This document shows, piece after piece, positions 35,620-48,451 of a DNA stretch of 64,000 nucleotides. Location: the NCBI GenBank assembly GCA_905478775.1, contig CAJQKB010000050.1, positions 1 to 64,000 on the forward strand, in the 5' to 3' direction. Within the stretch, counting starts at the first letter, position 1, and each line of letters starts with the position of its first letter. The stretch comes from an uncultured Opitutales bacterium. Its GTDB lineage: Bacteria > Verrucomicrobiota > Verrucomicrobiia > Opitutales > Seribacteraceae. The notes below the pieces were generated by a model that was given only the letters and a program-made list of their open reading frames with translations, searched no databases and was not told the origin of the DNA. The position numbers and the translations under genes were made by a program.

Positions 35620-36354
35620 ATGAAAAAAACAGGTTCTAGTTTAGATTGGTGTATCGTTCGAATCGGAGAGGATAAGAATTGGTGGATTGATTCTATAAGT
35701 GATAACGAAAATTGGGATGCCGATAATCTAAGTATTATTGATCCTAAGCAGTTTCTTTATATTAATGAACTCCTAGATTCGATGACAGAATTTGGACTAG
35801 ATACTCAATTAGTTGACGAGGCTTTTTTTACTTTTGCAATTGAGGAAGAAATTGACGGGGGAATGATCAAGCTTGTTCGTGTTCGGGATTCGTTACTCAA
35901 GGCTGAGGATATGTTATTTGCCCTTCCCGATGTACTCGATGAGGACAAGGGACCCTATGCCGATTTTCTTAACCATGTTTCTGAAAAAAGAGTTAGCATG
36001 CTCAATGAGTTAATAGAATTTGCAGAACCTTATACTCAGGAAGAAATGGAAGAGGTTTTGGCAGAAAAACAAAATAACGATTTTCTGGAAGGAAGGCGCT
36101 CGCATTTCAGTGATGAGTTATTTTCTATTCTAGAGTTTGTACCTGACGGCTTTGCGATTGATGCAGATTTAGACGATGAATCTGACAAATCAAAGGATGA
36201 TGAGGAAGATTACTCGGATTTAGAGTCAGATTTAATCGAGGTTTCCGATAAAGAGGAAAAGTTATTACCCGATGCCGATTTAAAATGGGACGAAGAAGAA
36301 GAGAAGGATGATACTACTCCCTATGAAGGAGGCGCCCCTGACGAGAGTGCTTAA
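35620..36354 (+). CDS. acidic protein of unknown function
   Basis: A 244-residue cytoplasmic protein I do not recognise. The first 170 residues have mixed helix and strand content (DWCIVRIGEDKNWWIDSIS, ELLDSMTEFGLDTQLVDEAF). The last 70 are extremely rich in Asp and Glu and almost certainly disordered. No catalytic motif, membrane helix or signal is visible. It overlaps the 3' end of the convergent hemB by 4 bp. The acidic tail suggests a partner with a basic surface or simply a solubility role; both are speculation. Confidence 0.75.
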   Translation: MKKTGSSLDWCIVRIGEDKNWWIDSISDNENWDADNLSIIDPKQFLYINELLDSMTEFGLDTQLVDEAFFTFAIEEEIDGGMIKLVRVRDSLLKAEDMLFALPDVLDEDKGPYADFLNHVSEKRVSMLNELIEFAEPYTQEEMEEVLAEKQNNDFLEGRRSHFSDELFSILEFVPDGFAIDADLDDESDKSKDDEEDYSDLESDLIEVSDKEEKLLPDADLKWDEEEEKDDTTPYEGGAPDESA

Positions 36355-37334
36355 ATTAATTTGGCGATTCTTTCCGCAAAATAGGTAAAAATTATGTTTG
36401 CCCCTGCCCTCTTAATCGAATGCATCGATTCAAGTGCGCAGGACTCTAGGTCGAGCCAACCCTGTAAGTGAGAGGCCCATATTCGTGAATATTCTCCAGA
36501 AACCTGATACGCGGCGATTGGAATGTTGAAATTTTCCCTAGCGTACTTGATTACATCTAAATAAGGTTCTGCAGGCTTTATCATTAGAATATCAGCACCT
36601 TCTTCAAAATCTAATTCCAATTCTCTTTTTGCTTCGCGAAGGTTTGCGGGGTCTAATTGATAACAAGACTTGTCGATGGCAGTTTTTTGCCCGGTACCGA
36701 TTGCATCCCTAAAAGGTCCATAGTATGCAGATGAGAATTTAGCGGAGTAAGAAAGAATACCCGTGTTTTGTTTGTTTTGTTTATCTAATTCCTCACGAAT
36801 CAGTTTAACTCGGCCGTCCATCATATCGGAAGGAGCAACCAAATCGTACCCTGCACCCGCTGCTAATACTGCCCCCTGAGCTAGAATTTCGACAGTTCTA
36901 TCATTTTCAACCACTCCATTACAATCGAGTATGCCGTCGTGCCCGTGTGTTGTGTAAGGATCGAGAGCAATATCACCAACAAGGGCAACATTATCAATCG
37001 CTGCCTTAATTTCGTAAGCAGTCTTGTATACCAGGGAATCGGAATTGAGGATTTCTGAGCCTAAGGGGTTTTTTTTGCTAGCCTGAATTTGAGGAAAGAT
37101 AGCAAATGTATTGATCCCAATATCTTGCCATTCTTTAATTTTTGAGACCAATAAATTGAGGGGCCATCGAAATATTTCAGGCATAGAATCTATCTTTTCA
37201 GGAACTTGAGCTTGTTCAGAAACAAAAACTGGTAAGACGAGATCGTTATGAGATAATTCTTGCTCTTTGACCAAAGAACGAAGTACTGGATTATTTCTTA
37301 TACGCCTGGGGCGATGGGTTAGGTTGAAATTCAT
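36351..37334 (-). CDS. hemB: delta-aminolevulinic acid dehydratase (porphobilinogen synthase)
   Basis: A 327-residue enzyme that condenses two aminolevulinate molecules to porphobilinogen in haem synthesis. The Schiff-base lysines lie in SSAYYGPFRDAIG-region context and in ILMIKPAEPYLD. The metal region reads DIALDPYTTHGHDG (residues 121-134): Ala and two Asp stand where zinc-dependent enzymes have three Cys. This is the cysteine-free, magnesium-type variant known from plants, Pseudomonas and Bradyrhizobium. It is divergent from the permease gene and convergent with the acidic protein gene. Confidence 0.96.
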   Translation of the reverse strand: MNFNLTHRPRRIRNNPVLRSLVKEQELSHNDLVLPVFVSEQAQVPEKIDSMPEIFRWPLNLLVSKIKEWQDIGINTFAIFPQIQASKKNPLGSEILNSDSLVYKTAYEIKAAIDNVALVGDIALDPYTTHGHDGILDCNGVVENDRTVEILAQGAVLAAGAGYDLVAPSDMMDGRVKLIREELDKQNKQNTGILSYSAKFSSAYYGPFRDAIGTGQKTAIDKSCYQLDPANLREAKRELELDFEEGADILMIKPAEPYLDVIKYARENFNIPIAAYQVSGEYSRIWASHLQGWLDLESCALESMHSIKRAGANIIFTYFAERIAKLI

Positions 37335-37441
37335 TGATGAAGGGTAATTAAAATGAAATACTAATAAGCAATTATAAATTCTATTAAATGTTACTATACC
37401 TCTAAGCTATTATGATCGCTATAAAATTCTTTGATTAATCT

Positions 37442-39286
37442 ATGGAATGGGAAACGATTTTAGCGTTCGGACTCTTATTATCCGCTCTTATTTCTTTTTT
37501 AATGGAGAAAGTAAGTGTTGATACCACAGCCCTTACCTTACTAGGAATTATTTTACTATTTTCGGGCTTAGAAATAAGCGATAATTGGCCTTCTATACCT
37601 CAAATTTTGAGTGTCTTTTCTAACGAGGCACCTCTTACAATTGCGGCAATGTTTGTCATTAGTGCCTCTTTAAATCGTTGTAGATTAATTGAGCAAGCTT
37701 CCGACTCATTGGGCAAATTTTGTAAATATGGATACCGCAGGTTCATGCTTATTTTACTCTTACTGGTAGCCTTTGTATCAGCTTTTATCAATAACACCCC
37801 AGTTGTGGTTGTGTTATTGCCAGTCGTGATAAGCCTTTCGAGAAAAATGGGGGTACCATCCTCAAAGATGCTGATACCGGTATCTTATGCATCTATATTT
37901 GGTGGATGCTGTACTTTGGTTGGCACTAGCACCAATATTCTAGCAAGCGGAATTATAACAAATTCTACAATTTACCAAAACATGGAACCATTGGGTATGT
38001 TTGAGTTAGCAAAAATCGGCCTTCCCTTGCTGGCAATTTCTTTAAGTTTTTTAGTTTTATTCGGAAGAAGGTTATTGCCTGACAGGGAAGCATTATCAGA
38101 TATAATATCAGACTTAGACAGTAAAGAATTTTTAACTGAGGCTATTGTACATGATAATTCCCCACTTGTTGGGCAAAGAATTAAAGATTCTGGAATTACC
38201 AAACTTTCCGGAGTAAGACTTTTAGAAATTGTAAGAAATGGAGCGGCAATTTCAGCAAGGAAAACAGGGGAAAAACTGGAAGCAAAAGATCGCCTCGTTC
38301 TTTCTTGTAAACCACAGGGGATTATCGAAACTAGTGAGATAGAGGGTGTAAATTTATTAAATGAAACGGCTCTGGGTATTGAGCAAGTTTCCTCTAAAAC
38401 TGGAATAATGGTGGAGTGTGTGGTGGGACCCTCTTCCTCCTTGATTTCAAGGAACCTTTCGGATGCAAGTTTCAGGGCTCGTTTTAATTTAACTATTCTT
38501 GCTGTACACCGTCGGGGAAAAAATCTTGGGGTTGAAATTGAAAAGATACGACTCCAACCAAGTGATACTTTGTTAATCTTGGGTGCCGAAGATGCAATAG
38601 AAAGGCTGAGAAAATCTGACGAGGTCATCCTGTTGGACCAGGCGGCCATGCCGATGAAGAATATGAAAAAAAAGGCCCCCATCGTGATTGCAGTTCTAAT
38701 GGGAATTATAGCAGTTGCATCTTTTGGCGTACTACCGATTTCTATAACCTCTATTATTGGAGTGTCAATTTTACTGCTAACTGGTTGCCTAAAACCACGG
38801 GAAGCCTATCACGCAATCGAATGGAACATATTAATACTTATTTACGGGATGCTGGCACTTGGCATAACGATGCAAAGTACGGGTGCATCCTCAGTGATTG
38901 CATCGGTAGTAGGAGGAGTTGGGCTGGGATTATTTGAACCAGAATGGCAACCATTTGCGGTTTTAATAGTTTTATATTTATGCACCGCTTTTTTAACAGA
39001 AGTTTTATCAAATAACGCAACAATAGTTATAATGGCGCCGATATCCCTTGAGGTAGCACATTTGATGAACATGCCACCAAGCGATGCGAGAGCCTATATA
39101 TTAACAGCCTGTATTGCAGCATCTGCAAGTTTTGTCACGCCAATTGGATATCAGACAAATACATTTGTTTATACTGTTGGAGGTTATCAATTTAAAGATT
39201 TTCTAAAAGTGGGCATTTATTTTAACCTAATTTATTTTATTGGAACTGTTACACTCGTTTCCATTATTTGGGACTTCATTCCTTGA
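37442..39286 (+). CDS. SLC13-family permease with two TrkA-C (RCK_C) domains
   Basis: A 614-residue membrane transporter. About five or six helices (residues 1-205) are followed by a cytoplasmic block with two RCK_C/TrkA-C domains (about 215-290 and 310-390; the second holds HRRGKNLGVEIEKIRLQPSD). A second set of helices (about 400-614) completes it. The paired motifs AFINNTPVVVVLLPV and EVLSNNATIVIMAPI are the SNT signatures that bind sodium and substrate in the DASS family. The likely substrate is an anion (dicarboxylate, sulfate or phosphate); which one cannot be told. No neighbouring metabolic genes help. Confidence 0.9.
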   Translation: MEWETILAFGLLLSALISFLMEKVSVDTTALTLLGIILLFSGLEISDNWPSIPQILSVFSNEAPLTIAAMFVISASLNRCRLIEQASDSLGKFCKYGYRRFMLILLLLVAFVSAFINNTPVVVVLLPVVISLSRKMGVPSSKMLIPVSYASIFGGCCTLVGTSTNILASGIITNSTIYQNMEPLGMFELAKIGLPLLAISLSFLVLFGRRLLPDREALSDIISDLDSKEFLTEAIVHDNSPLVGQRIKDSGITKLSGVRLLEIVRNGAAISARKTGEKLEAKDRLVLSCKPQGIIETSEIEGVNLLNETALGIEQVSSKTGIMVECVVGPSSSLISRNLSDASFRARFNLTILAVHRRGKNLGVEIEKIRLQPSDTLLILGAEDAIERLRKSDEVILLDQAAMPMKNMKKKAPIVIAVLMGIIAVASFGVLPISITSIIGVSILLLTGCLKPREAYHAIEWNILILIYGMLALGITMQSTGASSVIASVVGGVGLGLFEPEWQPFAVLIVLYLCTAFLTEVLSNNATIVIMAPISLEVAHLMNMPPSDARAYILTACIAASASFVTPIGYQTNTFVYTVGGYQFKDFLKVGIYFNLIYFIGTVTLVSIIWDFIP

Positions 39287-42127
<2,841 letters not shown>

Positions 42128-42137
42128 TAATTTTAAA

Positions 42138-44711
42138 ATGACAGACAATAATAAATCACTCTTTTCGGGAAATATAAGCGATATTATGCAATCTGCTTAC
42201 ATCGATTATTCGATGTCAGTGATAGTTAGTCGAGCCTTACCAGATGTTCGGGATGGTTTTAAGCCAGTACATCGCAGGGTTTTGTATGCTATGCTACGGG
42301 AGGGCTTGTTGCACAGCAGGGCGTACGATAAGTGTGCTGGTGTAGTGGGAGAAGTCTTAAAAAATTATCACCCGCATGGCGATAGTTCGGTATATGATAC
42401 ATTAGTAAGAATGGCACAACCGTGGGTAATGAGGTATCCGTTGGTAGATGGTCAAGGTAATTTTGGTTCAGTCGATGGAGATTCTGCGGCAGCATATCGA
42501 TACACAGAATGTCGATTGACTAAAATAGCGGAAGAATTACTCAAGGATATCGACGAAGATACAGTCGACTTTGCCCCTAATTACAAAGAAAGTTCTACTG
42601 AACCTACAGTTTTGCCGTCTTCCCTGCCCAGCCTCCTGATGAACGGTTCTTCTGGTATCGCTGTGGGTATGGCGACTAACATACCCCCCCATAATTTGGG
42701 TGAACTGATTGACGCCGTAACCTTACTAATCGATGAGCCTAATTGTACGATTGAGCAAATTATGGAAATACTACCGGGACCCGATTTTCCAACGGGCGGT
42801 ACAATAGCGGGTAGATCCGGAATTAATTCCTACATGCATACCGGTCGTGGCATAGTAAGAATGAGAGGTACAATAACTACTGAAGAATTGCCGAATGGAA
42901 AACAACAAATAATAATTTCTGAAATTCCGTATAATGCAAATCGTGCAACTTTAGTAACTAGAATTGCAGATTTGGTGAAAGAAAAAATTCTTGATGGAGT
43001 GAGCGATCTTAGAGATGAATCGACCGAAACAACTCGTATCGTTGTAGAGCTTAAACTCGGAGAAATTGAGAGAGTTACCATCAACAAACTTTTTAAACTA
43101 ACTGCACTTGAAAGTAGTTTTGGCGTTATTCTATTGGCCTTAGATAAGAGAAGACCAAGGCAGATGAACATTAAGGAAGCTTTGGAGTGTTATGTTGACC
43201 ATCGGAGAGAGGTAATTCTTAGAAGAACTCAATTCAGATTGAGGAAGGCTGAGGATCGAGCTCATATACTAGAAGGCTATAAAATTGCACAAGATAATTT
43301 GGATGATTTTGTTCGTATAATTCGAGCTTCAGCAAACCGAATTGAAGCGAAATCGAATTTAGTCGCAAAATATACTCTTTCTGACAGGCAAGTGAATGCA
43401 ATTCTTGATTTACGATTATACCAATTGACTGGTATGGAAAGAGAGAAAATTGACGCTGAATATCAAGAATTAATGACGATTATTTCAGGCCTCAAAGAAA
43501 TTATTGAAAATGAACATATACTCTTATCCGTAATAAAAGATGAATTAAGTGCCTTGAGAGGTGTATACGCAGACGAAAGAAAATGCACAATAACGGAGTA
43601 TGAAGGCGATGTTAGAATGGAAGATTTAATTCCTAATGATGGTTGTGTTGTTACGATTACAAAAAGCGGATTCATAAAAAGAACTGGCGTCGAAGAATTT
43701 CGTTCACAAAATCGTGGAGGAAAAGGAGTAATTGGGAGTGGTCAAAAGGAGGAAGATCCTGTCGAAATTTTACAAACTTGCAATGCGCACGATACACTCA
43801 TGTTTTTTATGAAAAATGGTCGTGTCTACGTTGGAAAAGCTTATGAAATACCAGAGGGAAGTAGAATTGCAAAGGGCAGAAATATAATCAATCTTCTCGA
43901 AATGCAAAAGAGCGAAAAGGTTGCTGCCCTTATTGCGATTGATTCCTTTGAATCTGATCAATCATTAGTTTTATGTACTCAAAAAGGAGTAATCAAAAAA
44001 ACAAAGATAAATGCGTACAAAAACCATCGCAAGGGTGGAATTATTGGCATTAATGTTGATGAAGGTGATACTGTATTAAAGGCGATCAAAACGAATCCGG
44101 ATGATCATATTTTAATTTTAACCAAAAACGGAAAAGGACTGCGGTTTTGCTGCGATCAATTACGAGACCAAGGCAGAGTAACTAGAGGCGTTCGTGGGAT
44201 TAGACTCAAACCCAAAGATCAAGTGGATTCTTGCCTAGTGGTTGATGATCAAAAATTATTACTGATTGCAGGACAAAATGGTCTAGGTATCCGCACTCGG
44301 TTCAGTGCGTTTCTTCCAAATGGTGGAAAACTTGATAGTGACTCGGTTGAAGATGCTACCCCAAGGAAAAGAGGCGGTCAGGGTGTTACTGCAATGAATA
44401 CTGACAGAATAATCGGTGCACTGAGCGTAGATCCCGAGAGTGAAATCTTAATGATCACAAGTAACGGACAGGCTGTTCGTTGCCCTGTTAATAATGTCCG
44501 GGAAACAAGCCGAGGTTCGAAGGGGGTAAAGCTCGTTAATTTATCCGGTAAAGACAAATTAACAGCTATTTCTGAAGTTATAGAACTCGACGAAGGTGAT
44601 GAACTCGAAGAGGAGGGAACGGAATCCGAAAACTTGCTAGAAAACGAGCCAGAAACAGATACAGGTAATCTAAACACTGACCACGATACCAAAACTGATT
44701 CTACCGAATAA
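42138..44711 (+). CDS. gyrA: DNA gyrase subunit A
   Basis: An 857-residue breakage-reunion subunit. The active-site tyrosine is Tyr122 in AAAYRYTECRL. The quinolone-determining region reads HPHGDSSVYDTLVRM with Ser83 and Asp87 in the sensitive state. The C-terminal beta-pinwheel shows the repeated GKGVIG/GGIIGI/RGVRGI/GGQGVT blades, including a GyrA-box-like KRGGQGVTAM. A long acidic tail (Glu/Asp-rich, about 40 residues) ends the protein. It overlaps the convergent exonuclease gene by 11 bp. Confidence 0.97.
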   Translation: MTDNNKSLFSGNISDIMQSAYIDYSMSVIVSRALPDVRDGFKPVHRRVLYAMLREGLLHSRAYDKCAGVVGEVLKNYHPHGDSSVYDTLVRMAQPWVMRYPLVDGQGNFGSVDGDSAAAYRYTECRLTKIAEELLKDIDEDTVDFAPNYKESSTEPTVLPSSLPSLLMNGSSGIAVGMATNIPPHNLGELIDAVTLLIDEPNCTIEQIMEILPGPDFPTGGTIAGRSGINSYMHTGRGIVRMRGTITTEELPNGKQQIIISEIPYNANRATLVTRIADLVKEKILDGVSDLRDESTETTRIVVELKLGEIERVTINKLFKLTALESSFGVILLALDKRRPRQMNIKEALECYVDHRREVILRRTQFRLRKAEDRAHILEGYKIAQDNLDDFVRIIRASANRIEAKSNLVAKYTLSDRQVNAILDLRLYQLTGMEREKIDAEYQELMTIISGLKEIIENEHILLSVIKDELSALRGVYADERKCTITEYEGDVRMEDLIPNDGCVVTITKSGFIKRTGVEEFRSQNRGGKGVIGSGQKEEDPVEILQTCNAHDTLMFFMKNGRVYVGKAYEIPEGSRIAKGRNIINLLEMQKSEKVAALIAIDSFESDQSLVLCTQKGVIKKTKINAYKNHRKGGIIGINVDEGDTVLKAIKTNPDDHILILTKNGKGLRFCCDQLRDQGRVTRGVRGIRLKPKDQVDSCLVVDDQKLLLIAGQNGLGIRTRFSAFLPNGGKLDSDSVEDATPRKRGGQGVTAMNTDRIIGALSVDPESEILMITSNGQAVRCPVNNVRETSRGSKGVKLVNLSGKDKLTAISEVIELDEGDELEEEGTESENLLENEPETDTGNLNTDHDTKTDSTE

Positions 44712-45198
44712 ACTGTTTTATATTTACGATACTTGCTAATCTTTTATAAAGCAAGAAGGCACATATTGTATCATACAAGGCGTTGTGCGGGGTTCTTTTA
44801 TCTTCTCGGCAATGTCTTTTAGCTAGTACAGAGCTCTCTTCTTTAATAAAAATATTAGTTAAGTGCTCTAATCCGTATTCTTCCAATTGGGGATAAAGTA
44901 TTTTATACATTTCTTTAGTATCGAGCCACGGTCCCCATTCCACTCCATGGTTTGTACTGGTAATATTACTGTAAGGTAGATACTTTTTAAGAAGATTTTT
45001 CTCTGTTGGTACATTGTGTGATATTATAAAATCAGGTATTTTCTTAAATATTGTTTTAAAGAACTCGATACATTCAGCTTCATTTCGAATTGTTTGTTCC
45101 GCTAAACTTACTATGGTGGAGTTTACTGATGTGATTAAACCTATTTCTCGTATTCCATTGGAGAGTGAACCTTCAAAGTCCAGGGCTAAAATTTGCAT
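44701..45198 (-). CDS. DEDDh-type 3'-5' exonuclease domain protein
   Basis: A 165-residue protein with the RNase T/DnaQ fold. Exo I is LALDFEGS (Asp7, Glu9), Exo II is FIISHNVPTEKNLL and Exo III is HNALYDTICAFLLYK (His138, Asp143). In Exo II the usual Asp after the Asn-Val is not at its common place; Glu in PTEKN may stand in, so activity is likely but not certain. Single-domain length suits a stand-alone exonuclease acting on DNA or RNA ends. It overlaps gyrA by 11 bp and is divergent from the next gene. Confidence 0.8.
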   Translation of the reverse strand: MQILALDFEGSLSNGIREIGLITSVNSTIVSLAEQTIRNEAECIEFFKTIFKKIPDFIISHNVPTEKNLLKKYLPYSNITSTNHGVEWGPWLDTKEMYKILYPQLEEYGLEHLTNIFIKEESSVLAKRHCREDKRTPHNALYDTICAFLLYKRLASIVNIKQFIR

Positions 45199-45214
45199 AT
45201 TTTAAAAAATCTAA

Positions 45215-45985
45215 ATGAATAAAATAAGTTTTCCAGTTTTTACTGAATTTGTAGAAAAAATTACAACCGAAACATCTTTATCTATCAATAAATGCTTTGA
45301 TACAAATATTGTAAATAAAAGAAAAAAATGCGATGGGACAATCGTTACAGATGTTGATTTAAATACAGAACATTTTATCAGAGAACAGATTGAATTATCT
45401 TACCCGAGTCACGGAATAGTTGGTGAGGAGTTGGCAAATAAAGAAAAAAGTGCGGAAAGCATCTGGATTATTGATCCCATTGACGGAACATTTAGTTTTG
45501 CCAGGGGGATTCCTTTGTTTGGAACTTTGATAGGGTATTTGTATAATGATTACCCTGCTTATGGTTGTATGCGATTTCCTAAATTAGGGAATGATTTATT
45601 GGTTGGAGATAATGACTCTTGTTTCTTAAATGGAATAAAAACAGAATGTTCACCCTTTGTTTCATGGGGTGAATCTCTCATTCTCACAACAGACGAAAAA
45701 AGTATTTCACAGTCTTCTATTGCTTCAAATTGGCAAAGGTTAAAGAAACGAGAGGCTCAATTTAGAACCTGGGGTGACTGTTATGGGTACTATCTTTTAT
45801 GCACAGGAAAGGCTGATGCAATGTTAGATATCGATTTAAAACCCTATGACATTTTACCACTGATACCAATTTTAAAAGGAGCAGGTTTATCGATAGTAGA
45901 TTTTTCAAAAAAGAAAGATTTTACTTCCATAGTGGCTTGTAAACCCGAAATAGAACAAGAGTTTGCTCAATTGCTAATAAGTTGA
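45215..45985 (+). CDS. inositol-monophosphatase-family phosphatase (HisN-like)
   Basis: A 256-residue metal-dependent phosphatase. The metal ligands are in GEELANK, in IIDPIDGTFSFA (about residues 86-97) and in KPYDILPLIPILKGAG, where Tyr-Asp replaces the usual Trp-Asp. RTWGDCYGYYLLCTGKAD and PLFGTLIGYLY are closest to the histidinol-phosphatase HisN branch of the family. IMPase or CysQ-like activities are alternatives. No his gene is adjacent. It ends 2 bp before the convergent tRNA-Gly gene. Confidence 0.83.
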   Translation: MNKISFPVFTEFVEKITTETSLSINKCFDTNIVNKRKKCDGTIVTDVDLNTEHFIREQIELSYPSHGIVGEELANKEKSAESIWIIDPIDGTFSFARGIPLFGTLIGYLYNDYPAYGCMRFPKLGNDLLVGDNDSCFLNGIKTECSPFVSWGESLILTTDEKSISQSSIASNWQRLKKREAQFRTWGDCYGYYLLCTGKADAMLDIDLKPYDILPLIPILKGAGLSIVDFSKKKDFTSIVACKPEIEQEFAQLLIS

Positions 45986-45987
45986 AA

Positions 45988-46063
<76 letters not shown>

Positions 46064-46156
46064 GTTCCGAGATAAACTATCTAAAATTTATCTAAGTAAA
46101 TCAAGTTTATAATGTAAAAAGTAGAAACATGTTTGTGACAAAAATTTGGTTTTACT

Positions 46157-46184
46157 TGACAAAAAATCACTTTTCTCTACCTTC
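46157..46184 (+). promoter_or_regulatory. probable promoter of the tRNA-Thr/tuf operon
   Basis: TTGACA at 46157-46162 and TACCTT at 46179-46184 are separated by 16 bp, about 30 bp before the tRNA-Thr gene. The -35 box is perfect and the -10 box weak. A similar ACTTGA..TAC..T arrangement with the same spacing precedes rpsL. Confidence 0.5.
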
Positions 46185-46213
46185 AAACACTTTTCTCTAA
46201 CTCCATGCCCCCC

Positions 46214-46289
<76 letters not shown>

Positions 46290-46315
46290 CATAAAATTCA
46301 AACTAAGTCAAACAA

Positions 46316-47515
46316 ATGGCCAAAGAACAGTTCCAACGCACAAAACCCCACGTTAATGTAGGTACCATCGGTCACGTAGACCATGGTAAAACAACACTCA
46401 CGACAGCAATTTTACATGCTCAAGCCCGTCAAGGACTTGCAGAAGTAAAAAGCTATGCCGATATAGCGAAAGGCGGAACAGTACGTGACGCGTCTAAAAT
46501 TGTAACGATTGCAGTTTCTCATGTTGAGTACGAATCAGCAAACAGGCATTACGCTCATGTAGACTGCCCTGGTCACGCTGATTTTGTTAAGAATATGATC
46601 ACGGGTGCAGCTCAAATGGACGGAGCTATTTTAGTAGTAGATGCTACTACTGGCCCCATGCCTCAAACTAGAGAACATATCCTTCTTGCTCGCCAAGTAG
46701 ATGTTCCTAATTTGGTAGTTTTTCTCAATAAATGCGACCTTATGTCTGGTGATGACGAAGAATTACTTGAATTAGTCGACATGGAAATTCGCGATTTGTT
46801 GAGCAAGTATGAATTCGATGGTGACAATGCAAAAATCATCCGCGGTTCTGCTACCAAGGCACTTGAAAATGAAGAGAGTGATTTGGGCCTAGGTTCGATT
46901 CAGAAATTAATGGACGCCATTGATACTGAAGTAGCCGAACCCGTACGTGATGTTGACAAACCTTTATTGATGGCAGTGGAAGGCGTTTTTACAATTACAG
47001 GACGTGGCACTGTTGCAACTGGAAGAATCGAGCGTGGAAGAATCAAGGTCGGTGAAGAAGTTGAAATTGTTGGTCTTGGAGAATCTCGTAAGACTACATG
47101 TACCGGTGTTGAGATGTTTCGTAAGGAATTAGGACAAGGTCAAGCAGGTGATAATGTTGGAATACTGCTTCGTGGAATTGAAAAAGCTGATATACAGAGA
47201 GGTCACGTACTTGCTGCTCCAGGTAGCATAAAGCCCCATGTCAAAGCGAAAGCCCAAATTTATGTTCTTAACAAAGAAGAAGGTGGAAGGCACACCCCAT
47301 TTTTCAAAGGTTATCGTCCACAATTCTTCTTTGGTACCGCAGATGTCACCGGGATTGTTCATTTACCTGAAGGTGTTGAAATGGTAATGCCAGGTGACAA
47401 TCTGGGTGTTGAAATAGAACTTCAAAAGTCAATCGCAATGGAACCTGGACAAAGATTTGCTATTCGCGAGGGTGGCAAAACTATTGGAGCGGGTAACATT
47501 ACTGAAATTTCTTAA
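46316..47515 (+). CDS. tuf: elongation factor Tu
   Basis: A 399-residue GTPase that brings aminoacyl-tRNA to the ribosome. The P-loop is GHVDHGKT (residues 19-26), G3 is DCPGHAD, and G4 is NKCD. Domains 2 and 3 end with [17 protein letters not shown]. Switch I is unusual: in place of the near-universal RGITI it reads KIVTI (residues 61-65), preceded by [10 protein letters not shown]. The Thr that ligates magnesium is kept. From memory, EF-Tu of other Verrucomicrobiota shows a similar change, so it may be a lineage trait. It sits between tRNA-Thr and tRNA-Trp at the head of the secE-nusG-ribosomal-rpo cluster; no second tuf is in the str region. Confidence 0.98.
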   Translation: MAKEQFQRTKPHVNVGTIGHVDHGKTTLTTAILHAQARQGLAEVKSYADIAKGGTVRDASKIVTIAVSHVEYESANRHYAHVDCPGHADFVKNMITGAAQMDGAILVVDATTGPMPQTREHILLARQVDVPNLVVFLNKCDLMSGDDEELLELVDMEIRDLLSKYEFDGDNAKIIRGSATKALENEESDLGLGSIQKLMDAIDTEVAEPVRDVDKPLLMAVEGVFTITGRGTVATGRIERGRIKVGEEVEIVGLGESRKTTCTGVEMFRKELGQGQAGDNVGILLRGIEKADIQRGHVLAAPGSIKPHVKAKAQIYVLNKEEGGRHTPFFKGYRPQFFFGTADVTGIVHLPEGVEMVMPGDNLGVEIELQKSIAMEPGQRFAIREGGKTIGAGNITEIS

Positions 47516-47557
47516 TCATTTAGATTACTACTCGCAAATCCACCCAATTAAAACTTG

Positions 47558-47633
<76 letters not shown>

Positions 47634-47645
47634 TTTATAATAAAA

Positions 47646-47852
47646 TTGAATCCGTTTAAGAAAGTTAGAACCTTTTACAAGGAGACTATTGCTGAACTTG
47701 GGAAAGCAAGTTGGCCCACTTTTGCTGAGCTTCGCGAATCTACAATAGTTGTTGTAATCGGTGTAGTTATATTAGGCTGCTTTATTTCTGTTTCAGATTT
47801 TTCTTTATCTAATTGGGTGGAGTTTGTAACTCAATACCTTCGGTCTAGCTAA
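47646..47852 (+). CDS. secE: preprotein translocase subunit SecE
   Basis: A 68-residue single-span subunit of the SecYEG channel. The amphipathic helix FYKETIAELGKASWPTFAEL carries the conserved KASWPT signature, and one membrane helix (about 32-50) follows. Start is TTG at 47646, giving MNPFKKV; no ATG is available. It lies 12 bp before nusG, the usual partner. Confidence 0.93.
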   Translation: MNPFKKVRTFYKETIAELGKASWPTFAELRESTIVVVIGVVILGCFISVSDFSLSNWVEFVTQYLRSS

Positions 47853-47864
47853 TCCTTACACTTC

Positions 47865-48443
47865 ATGAATGATACTTTATCAACTGGAATGAGATGGTAT
47901 GCCGTACAATGTCTGTCTAATCACGAGGACAAAGTGCGCCGTTACTTTGCCAAGTATAAAGAAGAAGATGAGCATTTTGCGAAGAATTTGAATGAAGTTC
48001 TTGTGCCTATCGAAACTGTATCTGAGGTTAAGAACGGCAAAAAAAGACAAAGGGACCGTAAGTTTTATCCCGGTTATGTATTTGTAGAAATGAAACTTTA
48101 TGATGATCAAGGTACTCTTAAGAAAGAACCTTGGTATAAGGTCAAGGATACGGACGGTGTAATTAACTTTATTGGTAAGGAAAATCCAACACCTCTTCGT
48201 GATGATGAGATTTCACGTATCTTAAATCAAGTGGATGAAGCAAAAGGAAAAGAAGTTCCAAAAGTTCAATTTACTGTTGGTGAAGTGGTCAAAATACTAG
48301 ATGGACCTTTCTTAAACTTAACTGGTGAAATTGAGGACATTGACCCAGCAAAAGGAACTCTTAAAGTTTCGGTTTCCATTTTTGGCCGATTCACTCCTGT
48401 TGAACTAGAATTTTGGCAAGTCGAAAAAGCCGATCAAGAATAA
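47865..48443 (+). CDS. nusG: transcription termination/antitermination factor NusG
   Basis: A 192-residue factor that binds RNA polymerase and, in many bacteria, Rho or S10. The NGN domain starts with [19 protein letters not shown] and holds [11 protein letters not shown]. The C-terminal KOW domain has [19 protein letters not shown]. The linker region carries a modest insert relative to E. coli (181 residues). Start is ATG 47865; a second ATG nine codons in is possible. There is no Shine-Dalgarno sequence. Confidence 0.96.
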   Translation: MNDTLSTGMRWYAVQCLSNHEDKVRRYFAKYKEEDEHFAKNLNEVLVPIETVSEVKNGKKRQRDRKFYPGYVFVEMKLYDDQGTLKKEPWYKVKDTDGVINFIGKENPTPLRDDEISRILNQVDEAKGKEVPKVQFTVGEVVKILDGPFLNLTGEIEDIDPAKGTLKVSVSIFGRFTPVELEFWQVEKADQE

Positions 48444-48451
48444 TATTTATA

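Noticed and set aside
37972-38682. A 236-residue open frame antisense to the SLC13 permease
   Set aside because: Shadow frame over the RCK_C part; no start signal or family motif.
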